Source of the DNA: Actinomycetota bacterium
Lineage (GTDB): Bacteria; Actinomycetota; Thermoleophilia; Gaiellales; Gaiellaceae
Direction: 5' to 3'
Assembly: GCA_005885085.1 (NCBI GenBank)
Contig: VAXY01000012.1
Location: 1 to 10,773, forward strand
DNA length: 10,773 bases
Below, in pieces: positions 1-4,675 of this stretch; position 1 is the stretch's first letter; each line of letters opens with the position of its first letter. Under the pieces are notes generated by a model. The model had not been told where the DNA came from and ran no database searches. It saw only the letters and a program-made list of their open reading frames with translations. The translations under genes and the position numbers were made by a program.

Positions 1-280
1 CGAGCTGAGCGTTGCGCGTCGCCCCGCCGGCGCGCGCCACCGCGTCGGCGACCCGCGCGCCCTCCGATACGCGGTACAACCCGGGCCGCCGGACGGCGCC
101 GACGACGTCGACATACAGCTTCGCAACCGGAGCCGTCCGGGCCGGCGCGGCGACGCGCACCGGGGGCGGCATCGCCGAATGGCCTGAGCGCAGCAACGTC
201 CGCCCCGCAAGGACAAGCAGGACCACCAGCACGGCCGCGCCCGCGAGGACGTGCCGCCGGTCGAGCAAGGCTTCGGGCAT
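1..280 (-). CDS. comEA: ComEA-type competence/DNA-binding protein, N-terminal part (cut by left edge)
   Basis: The ATG at 280-278 opens a reading frame that stays open to the window edge, giving 93 visible residues. It starts MPEALLDRRHVLAGAAVLVV: a short basic N-terminus, then one hydrophobic membrane anchor (about residues 11-25), then a Pro/Ala-rich linker (about 35-53). After this comes an SLBB-like domain start, KLYVDVVGAVRRPGLYRV, followed by GARVADAVARAGGAT. Anchor plus linker plus SLBB domain is the N-terminal layout of ComEA, the membrane-tethered receptor that binds incoming double-stranded DNA. The C-terminal helix-hairpin-helix DNA-binding part would lie to the left of the window. 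It sits 61 nt downstream of leuS on the same strand; leuS followed by comEA and comEC is an order I know from actinobacteria. No clear Shine-Dalgarno precedes the ATG. The main alternative is another SLBB-domain membrane protein, because the diagnostic HhH repeats are not visible. Confidence 0.85.
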   Translation of the reverse strand, partial: MPEALLDRRHVLAGAAVLVVLLVLAGRTLLRSGHSAMPPPVRVAAPARTAPVAKLYVDVVGAVRRPGLYRVSEGARVADAVARAGGATRNAQL

Positions 281-302
281 GTCGCCAATCTTGACAACAA
301 AG

Positions 303-322
303 CCGTCACGTGTCGGTGACAG
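303..322 (-). terminator. Weak hairpin between leuS and comEA
   Basis: On the minus strand CTGTCAC and GTGACGG can form a 7-bp stem with one G-T pair around a 6-nt loop. It begins 19 nt after the leuS stop and is followed by CTTTGTTGT, which is T-rich but not a clean T run. It could be a weak or partial terminator, or a processing/stability hairpin within a leuS-comEA transcript. It is too weak to say that the two genes are separate transcripts. Confidence 0.3.
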
Positions 323-341
323 CTCTGTGTCGAGAGTGGAA

Positions 342-2762
342 CTAGCCGACGACCAGGTTGACCAGCTTGCGCGGCACGACGATCGTCTGCCGGATCTCGC
401 CGCCGTTCAGGTGCGCCTGCACCTTGGGTGACTCCTTCGCGCGGGCGATCAGCTCGTCCTCCGGCAGGTCGGCCGGCACCTCGAGCCGGTCGCGCACCTT
501 CCCGTTGACCTGGACGACCAGTTCGAACGTCTCCCGCTGCAGCAACGCGGGATCCGCCACAGGCCACGGCTCCTCCCAGAGGCGCCCGTGCCCGAGCCGC
601 TCCCACAACTCCTCCGCAATGTGCGGCGCAGCGGGCTGGATCAGCGAAACCGCGGTCTCGACCGCGAACCGCGCCCCCGGCGCGCTCGGGTCGTCTGCAA
701 CGTCGTTGACCAACTCCATCACGGCCGCGATCGCCGTGTTGTAGGCGTAGCGGCGCTCGAAATCGTCCGTCACCTTGACAATCGTCTCGGTTGCCTTGTG
801 GGCGAGAGCTCCCTCTGCGAGAGCAGGGGGCTGCGTCGCCACCTCGAGCCCGAGGCGCCAGAGCCGCCGCAGGAAGCGCGACATCCCCTCGAGCCCGTTC
901 TCCTGCCAGTCGACGCGCGCATCCGCGGGGCCGATGAACAGGATGTGGAGCCGCAGAGCGTCCGCGCTGTGCCGGGCCACGAGCTCGTCGGGACTGACGA
1001 CGTTCCCCTTCGACTTCGACATCTTCGCGCCGCCCATGTCGACCCAGCCGTGGTTGTACAGCCGCGTGAACGGTTCGCGGAAGTCAACCAGCCCGAGGTC
1101 GTTCAGCACCTTGATGAAGTAGCGCGCGTACAGCAGATGCATGACCGCGTGCTCGAGGCCGCCGATGTACTGGTCGACCGGGCACCACTCGTTCACGACC
1201 GCCGGTTCGAACGCGGCCCGATCGTTCCTGGGATCGCAGTAGCGCAGGAAGTACCAGGACGAGTCGACGAAGGTGTCCATCGTGTCCGCCTCGCGCCTGC
1301 CCTCGCCCCCGCACTGCGGGCAGGGAACGCGGATCCAGTCCTCCGCAGCCTCCAGCGGCGACTTCCCCTTGGGCGTGTAGTCCTCGATCTCCGGCAGCAG
1401 GACCGGCAGCTCGTCCTCTGGGACGGGCACGATCCCGCACCGCTCGCAGTGCACGACCGGAATCGGGGAGCCCCAGTAGCGCTGGCGCGAGATCAGCCAG
1501 TCGCGCAGCCGATAGCTGACGGCGGGACGGCCGCGCGCATGGCCGCCGAGCCAAGCCACGATCGCGCGCTCGCCCTCCGGCGCTGGCAGTCCCGAGAACT
1601 GTCCGGAATTCGCGAGCTTCGCGTCGTCCGACTTGGCGACGTACGGCAGCTCCGGCTCGGTGCCGTCGAGGGGCACGACCACAGGCTGCACCGGCAGCTC
1701 GTACTTGCGCGCGAACTCGTAGTCGCGCTCGTCGTGCGCGGGCACGGCCATGATCGCGCCGGAGCCGTACTCCATCAGCACGTAGTCGGCGACCCAGATC
1801 GGCAGCCGTTCGTCGTTGACGGGATTGACCGCGTAGCGCCCGGTGAAGACGCCGTCCTTCTCCTTCTCCTCGCGCTCGACGAAGGTCCGCGCGGCGGAGC
1901 GCCGCACGTAGTCGAGGACTTCACCTTGCTGCGGCGTTCCTTCCACCAGCTTCGCGATCAGCGAATGTTCCGGCGCGAGCACGAAGAAGGTCGCACCGTA
2001 GAGCGTGTCCGCGCGGGTCGTGAACACAGGGATGTCGAGGTCGAGCTCCTCGACGCGGAAGAGGATCTCGGCGCCCTCCGAGCGCCCGATCCAGTTCCGC
2101 TGCATCGCCAGCACGCGCTCGGGCCACGACTCCAGCAGCTCCATCTCGTCGAGCAGCTCGTCGGCGTACGTCGTGTACCGGAAAAACCACTGCTCGAGGC
2201 TCTTGGACTCGACCACGGTGCCGCAGCGCTCGCAACGCCCGTTGATCACCTGCTCGTTCGCGAGCACGGTCTGATCCTTCGGGCACCACTTGACCGGCGC
2301 CTCCTTCCGGTACGCCTGACCCGCGTTCAGGAACTGCAGGAAGAGCCGCTGCGTCCAGTGGTAGTAGGCGGGCTCGTGACTCGCGACCTGGCGGTCCCAG
2401 TCGATCGCCCAGCCCATCCGCTTCATCTGGGCGCGAATCTTCTTGATGTTCTGCTCGACGATCTCGCGCGGGCGCCCGCCGTCGCGGATCGCGGCGTTCT
2501 CGGCGTTCAGGCCGAAGGAGTCATAGCCCATCGGCCGCAGGACGCGGCGCCCGGTCCGACGCCGGAAGTGGGTGAGCACGTCGCCTTGCGTGTAGTTGCG
2601 GACCTGGCCGACGTGCAGCGTGCCGGACGGGTACGGCAGCATCTCGAGCAGGTAGAAGTCGCGGCCGTCCGCGTCGCCGGTGTTGGGCGTGTTGAAGGCG
2701 CGGGCCTCCTCCCAGGCCCGCTGCCACTTGGTCTCGATTGCCTGCGGGTCGTACTTCTCCAT
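342..2762 (-). CDS. leuS: Leucyl-tRNA synthetase (class I, bacterial type)
   Basis: This cytoplasmic enzyme charges tRNA-Leu with leucine using ATP. The product is 806 residues, slightly shorter than the ~860 of E. coli LeuRS. In order: the Rossmann-fold motif LPYPSGTLHVGQ (HIGH-type signature at 50-53); a zinc-ribbon-like cluster C160, C177, C180; the CP1 editing insert with the Thr-rich motif TTRADTLYG from 248 and VPAHDERDYEF with the conserved editing Asp near 347; a second cysteine cluster C439, C442, C481, C484; KMSKS at 580-584; then the anticodon-binding helical domain and a C-terminal domain ending KLVNLVVG. The start has a good ribosome binding site, AGAGGA, 5 nt before the ATG. Odd points: the HIGH-type motif reads HVGQ instead of the usual HxGH, and the usual GLPAENAA reads GLNAENAA (Asn86). 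The gene is preceded by a leader ORF and terminator suggesting attenuation, and is followed by comEA. The identity is secure. Confidence 0.98.
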   Translation of the reverse strand: MEKYDPQAIETKWQRAWEEARAFNTPNTGDADGRDFYLLEMLPYPSGTLHVGQVRNYTQGDVLTHFRRRTGRRVLRPMGYDSFGLNAENAAIRDGGRPREIVEQNIKKIRAQMKRMGWAIDWDRQVASHEPAYYHWTQRLFLQFLNAGQAYRKEAPVKWCPKDQTVLANEQVINGRCERCGTVVESKSLEQWFFRYTTYADELLDEMELLESWPERVLAMQRNWIGRSEGAEILFRVEELDLDIPVFTTRADTLYGATFFVLAPEHSLIAKLVEGTPQQGEVLDYVRRSAARTFVEREEKEKDGVFTGRYAVNPVNDERLPIWVADYVLMEYGSGAIMAVPAHDERDYEFARKYELPVQPVVVPLDGTEPELPYVAKSDDAKLANSGQFSGLPAPEGERAIVAWLGGHARGRPAVSYRLRDWLISRQRYWGSPIPVVHCERCGIVPVPEDELPVLLPEIEDYTPKGKSPLEAAEDWIRVPCPQCGGEGRREADTMDTFVDSSWYFLRYCDPRNDRAAFEPAVVNEWCPVDQYIGGLEHAVMHLLYARYFIKVLNDLGLVDFREPFTRLYNHGWVDMGGAKMSKSKGNVVSPDELVARHSADALRLHILFIGPADARVDWQENGLEGMSRFLRRLWRLGLEVATQPPALAEGALAHKATETIVKVTDDFERRYAYNTAIAAVMELVNDVADDPSAPGARFAVETAVSLIQPAAPHIAEELWERLGHGRLWEEPWPVADPALLQRETFELVVQVNGKVRDRLEVPADLPEDELIARAKESPKVQAHLNGGEIRQTIVVPRKLVNLVVG

Positions 2763-2767
2763 GACCG

Positions 2768-2773
2768 TCCTCT
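2768..2773 (-). promoter_or_regulatory. leuS ribosome binding site
   Basis: On the minus strand AGAGGA lies 5 nt upstream of the leuS ATG. It fixes the start at 2762 and lies only a few bases after the T run of the leader terminator, so RNA polymerase must pass the terminator before the site is transcribed. Confidence 0.8.
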
Positions 2774-2779
2774 GAAACG

Positions 2780-2802
2780 AAAAAGCCTCTCGTGAGAGAG
2801 GC
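2780..2802 (-). terminator. Rho-independent terminator in the leuS leader
   Basis: On the minus strand GCCTCTC, the loop TCAC, and GAGAGGC form a perfect 7-bp stem directly followed by TTTTT. This is a textbook intrinsic terminator in the leuS direction. It is one-directional, because the other side of the stem in the plus direction is CGCGG. It sits 17 nt before the leuS start. No minus-strand gene lies upstream that would need terminating, since the DNA upstream is the divergent cupin gene. The natural reading is premature termination of the leuS transcript, i.e. an attenuator. Confidence 0.85.
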
Positions 2803-2844
2803 CGCGGGGAGCTGACGCGGGCTTCGCCGCGGAGGCTCCCTTCC

Positions 2845-2865
2845 CTACAGAAGCAGCGCCTTCAT
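2845..2865 (-). CDS. Putative leuS leader peptide MKALLL
   Basis: This is a six-codon ORF: ATG AAG GCG CTG CTT CTG TAG. Three consecutive Leu codons immediately precede the stop, the arrangement expected of a leader peptide that senses charged tRNA-Leu. The first in-frame ATG is at 2871 (MAMKALLL). I prefer the ATG at 2865 because the candidate -10 predicts transcription starting around 2867, which would give an almost leaderless mRNA. There is no Shine-Dalgarno before either ATG; leaderless translation is common in actinobacteria. The stop is 82 nt before the leuS ATG. A run of three Leu codons in a short ORF can arise by chance, but its coupling to a terminator and to a leucyl-tRNA synthetase gene argues for function. 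Confidence 0.6.
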   Translation of the reverse strand: MKALLL

Positions 2866-2873
2866 TGCCATGG

Positions 2874-2902
2874 AATGTAGCAGTGAGGGAAAATCGTCGC
2901 CA
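2874..2902 (-). promoter_or_regulatory. Candidate promoter of the leuS leader (extended -10)
   Basis: On the minus strand TGCTACATT gives a TGN extension plus the -10-like hexamer TACATT (2879-2874, 4 of 6 matches to TATAAT). With a 17-nt spacer the -35 position reads TGGCGA (2902-2897), a poor match, as is tolerated with an extended -10. The predicted transcription start is near 2867, within 2 nt of the leader ATG. The -35 box would overlap the start codon of the divergent cupin gene. This is pattern matching only. Confidence 0.4.
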
Positions 2903-3297
2903 TGAGCGATTACACCCACATCAACCTCAAGGAAGACGTCGACGACCAGGCGCCCAACTTCGGACTGGCCGGCGACATCGAGGCGCGCATGGCCCGCGTC
3001 CCGCTCGGGATGGAGAACGCGGGGCTGAGCTACCTGCGCCTCGCTCCCGGCTTCCGCATTCCCTGGGGGCACACCCACAAGCAGCAGGAAGAGGTCTACG
3101 TCCTGGTCAGCGGGAGCGCGCGGATCAAGGTCGACGACGAGATCCGCGAGCTGAGGAAATGGGACGCGGTCCGGCTTCACCGCGACACGATCAGGAGCTT
3201 CGAGGCCGGCGACGAGGGCGCGGAATTCATCGCGATCGGCGCGCCTAACACCGGGCCGGGCGACGCCGAGTTGATTCAAGGCTGGTGGAGCGACTAG
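2902..3297 (+). CDS. Small single-domain cupin protein
   Basis: The product is 131 residues and is predicted to be a cytoplasmic beta-barrel. Cupin motif 1 is clear: G56-H57-T58-H59, then E63/E64, then G71 closing the motif, giving the usual His-His-Glu metal ligands. Motif 2 is degenerate (around W87 to F100, with H93 the likely fourth ligand) and lacks the usual PxG. There is no signal peptide and no second domain. A GAGGGA element lies about 11-12 nt before the ATG. The gene is divergent from leuS and ends 7 nt before the proposed CTG start of lysA, so the two are probably co-transcribed. Small cupins of this kind include metal-binding isomerases, dioxygenases and sugar-binding proteins. 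The substrate cannot be told from the sequence, and linkage to lysA does not by itself show a role in lysine metabolism. Confidence 0.85.
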   Translation: MSDYTHINLKEDVDDQAPNFGLAGDIEARMARVPLGMENAGLSYLRLAPGFRIPWGHTHKQQEEVYVLVSGSARIKVDDEIRELRKWDAVRLHRDTIRSFEAGDEGAEFIAIGAPNTGPGDAELIQGWWSD

Positions 3298-3304
3298 CGA
3301 CTCG

Positions 3305-4561
3305 CTGATAGAGCTCTTCCCGGACACGTCCGCGGTCGAAGACGGCGAGCTCGTCGTCGGCGGTGTGCGTGCTTCCGTTCTCGCGCGCGAATTCGGGACG
3401 CCGCTGGTCGTCTACTGCCGGGATACTGTTCTCGCGCGTGCGCGCGCGTACGCGCGCGTGGACCCTGACGTGCTCGTCGTCTACGGGACGAAGGCCTTTG
3501 CGAACGTCGCGCTGTTGCGGCTGCTTGCGGCAGAAGGCCTCGGTGCAGACGTCTCGACGCTCGGCGAGCTCGAGTTCGCGCTGCGCGCCGCCGTCCCGGG
3601 CGAGCGGTTGGTGTTCCACGGCAACAACAAGTCGGACGCTGAGCTGCGGGCGGCCGCTCAGGCCGGCGCGCTGGTCGTGCTCGACGCACTGGACGAGGTC
3701 GCACGGGCGAAGCAGGCGGGAGTCGAGGCCGTGCTGATCCGGCTGACGCCCGGGATCGAGGCCGAGACGCACCACGCGATCCGCACCGCGCACGCGGGAT
3801 CGAAGTTCGGGCTCGCGGCGGACGATGCGGTCGCGGCGGTGCGGGACGCAACAGGGGTCGGACTGGACGTCACGGGGTTGCACGTGCACATCGGCTCGCA
3901 GCTCGTCCGAACCTCGGAAAGCCTGCTCGCGGTCGAGCGGCTCGTCGACGTCGCCCAGCACTGCCGGGACGAGCTCGGCTGGACGCCGCGCGTGTTCAAT
4001 CTCGGCGGTGGCGTCGGTGTGCGCCAGACCCTGGACGCCGCCGCTCCGGACCCTGCCGCCTTCGCGGGTGAGCTGGTGCAGCAACTGCGGGCGCGGTGGA
4101 CACTGCCCGTCCGCCTGATCCTCGAGCCCGGACGCTCGCTCGTCGGGCAGGCGGGGACGACGCTCTACGAGGTCGGCGTGGTCAAGCGAACAGGCGGCAT
4201 CGCGTACGCGGCCGTCGACGGGGGCATGTCGGACAATCCCCGCCCGCAGCTGTACGGGTCGCGCTACGAGGCGCTGCTTGCGAACCGCGCCGACGAGCCC
4301 CCGGCCGGGACTTTCCGGATCGCCGGGAAACATTGCGAGTCCGGCGACGTCCTGATCGAGGCGGCCGAGCTCCCGGAGCCGCGGCGAGGCGACCTGCTAG
4401 CGGTGCCGGCGACCGGCGGCTACACGCTCGCCATGGCGTCAAACTACAACGGCGTCCCCCGCCCCGCCGCCGTGCTGGTCGCCGAGGGCCGGGCGGAGCT
4501 GATCCGGCGGCGCGAGTCGGTGGGCGACCTGCTGGCGTTCGAACCCTCGATTCAGGGCTAG
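3305..4561 (+). CDS. lysA: Diaminopimelate decarboxylase (PLP, fold III)
   Basis: It converts meso-diaminopimelate to L-lysine and CO2, the last step of lysine synthesis. Family motifs in order: VVYGTKAFANVALLRLL with the PLP-binding Lys, GLGADVSTLGEL, HGNNKS, AGSKFGL, LHVHIGSQL, FNLGGGVGV (the glycine loop that holds the PLP phosphate), ILEPGRSLV, GKHCESGDVL with the catalytic Cys supplied to the neighbouring active site, and GGYTLAMASNYNG near the C-terminus. Start choice: the first conventional start is a GTG at 3365, but the frame upstream encodes LIELFPDTSAVEDGELVVGG, which looks like the normal N-terminal segment of LysA. The frame is open back to a TGA at 3272-3274, and the only plausible initiator before that segment is the CTG at 3305. 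A GGTGGAG element lies 14 nt before this CTG. From there the protein is 418 residues, the usual length. An alternating purine-pyrimidine tract lies inside the gene. Confidence 0.93.
   Translation: MIELFPDTSAVEDGELVVGGVRASVLAREFGTPLVVYCRDTVLARARAYARVDPDVLVVYGTKAFANVALLRLLAAEGLGADVSTLGELEFALRAAVPGERLVFHGNNKSDAELRAAAQAGALVVLDALDEVARAKQAGVEAVLIRLTPGIEAETHHAIRTAHAGSKFGLAADDAVAAVRDATGVGLDVTGLHVHIGSQLVRTSESLLAVERLVDVAQHCRDELGWTPRVFNLGGGVGVRQTLDAAAPDPAAFAGELVQQLRARWTLPVRLILEPGRSLVGQAGTTLYEVGVVKRTGGIAYAAVDGGMSDNPRPQLYGSRYEALLANRADEPPAGTFRIAGKHCESGDVLIEAAELPEPRRGDLLAVPATGGYTLAMASNYNGVPRPAAVLVAEGRAELIRRRESVGDLLAFEPSIQG
3433..3460. other. Alternating purine-pyrimidine tract with 18-bp palindrome
   Basis: Twenty-eight bases in a row alternate pyrimidine and purine, nearly all CG steps with three TG/TA steps. 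Inside it, 3441-3458 is a perfect 18-bp palindrome, CGCGCGCG-TA-CGCGCGCG. It encodes part of an Arg/Ala-rich helix of LysA. Such tracts are the classical sequence for left-handed Z-DNA under negative supercoiling. At this GC content it may be no more than a codon-use accident. Confidence 0.6.
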
Positions 4562-4582
4562 CCCCTGGACGAATCGGCGCGC

Positions 4583-4623
4583 GGGGCCGATGTTGAGCCC
4601 ATGTTCGAAACTGGCATCGGCCC
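4583..4623. terminator. Strong intergenic hairpin between convergent lysA and cofGH
   Basis: GGGCCGATG (4584-4592) and CATCGGCCC (4615-4623) form a perfect 9-bp stem. The 22-nt loop between them contains the palindrome TTCGAA flanked by CCA and TGG, so the stem can extend inward. It starts 22 nt after the lysA stop and lies 52 nt beyond the cofGH stop. There is no T run on either side. Its place between two convergent genes suggests a shared bidirectional transcript-end or mRNA-stabilising structure. The rest of 4562-4675 holds no gene I can support. Confidence 0.6.
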
Positions 4624-4675
4624 GGGAGTCCGCAGCGACCGCGATCGGGCATCCTGCTGCTGGTCGGAATCTCGT

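Larger units (their letters stand above)
2780..2871 (-). promoter_or_regulatory. Putative leucine attenuator leader of leuS
   Basis: The region holds, in transcript order, a tiny ORF ending in three Leu codons and TAG (2845), a pairing segment, and the terminator at 2780-2802. Two exclusive folds are visible. In one, GGGAGC (2840-2835) pairs with GCTCCC (2812-2807), with an inner stem CGCGG/CCGCG (2831-2827 with 2820-2816), leaving the terminator free to form. In the other, CCGCGG (2832-2827) pairs with CCGCGG (2807-2802) and GGGAG (2840-2836) pairs with CTCTC (2800-2796, one G-U). This 11-bp antiterminator consumes the whole 5' arm of the terminator. A ribosome stalled at the Leu codons would leave GGGAG free, while one that reached the stop would cover it. 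What is seen is the ORF, the terminator and the complementarities. That leucyl-tRNA level controls the switch is inference from classical attenuators. Confidence 0.7.

Noticed and set aside
12..431. A 139-codon plus-strand frame at the left edge
   Set aside because: The minus strand encodes a clear membrane anchor plus SLBB domain (ComEA) and then the LeuRS C-terminus; the plus frame is Thr/Arg/Ala shadow sequence.
588..2795. A 735-codon open frame on the plus strand opposite leuS
   Set aside because: It is antisense to a certain LeuRS. Its product is Arg/Val/Leu/Asp-rich low-complexity sequence with no recognisable motif, and high-GC codon bias leaves such antisense frames open.
2763..2901. 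T-box riboswitch upstream of leuS
   Set aside because: The leader is only about 80-100 nt long, with no room for a stem I specifier loop and no recognisable T-box sequence. The features fit a leader-peptide attenuator better.
2845..3327. A 160-codon minus-strand frame opposite the cupin gene, ending in ...MAMKALLL
   Set aside because: As a full protein it is a shadow of the cupin gene. Only its last six to eight codons, downstream of a candidate promoter, are of interest as a leader peptide.
3245..4333. A 362-codon minus-strand frame opposite lysA
   Set aside because: It overlaps all of the well-supported lysA motifs and shows no family signature.
4562..4675. tRNA-like fold in the lysA-cofGH gap (it contains TTCGAA next to a stem)
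   Set aside because: The stem is 9 bp with a single 22-nt loop. There are no D or anticodon arms, and it does not fit a cloverleaf.
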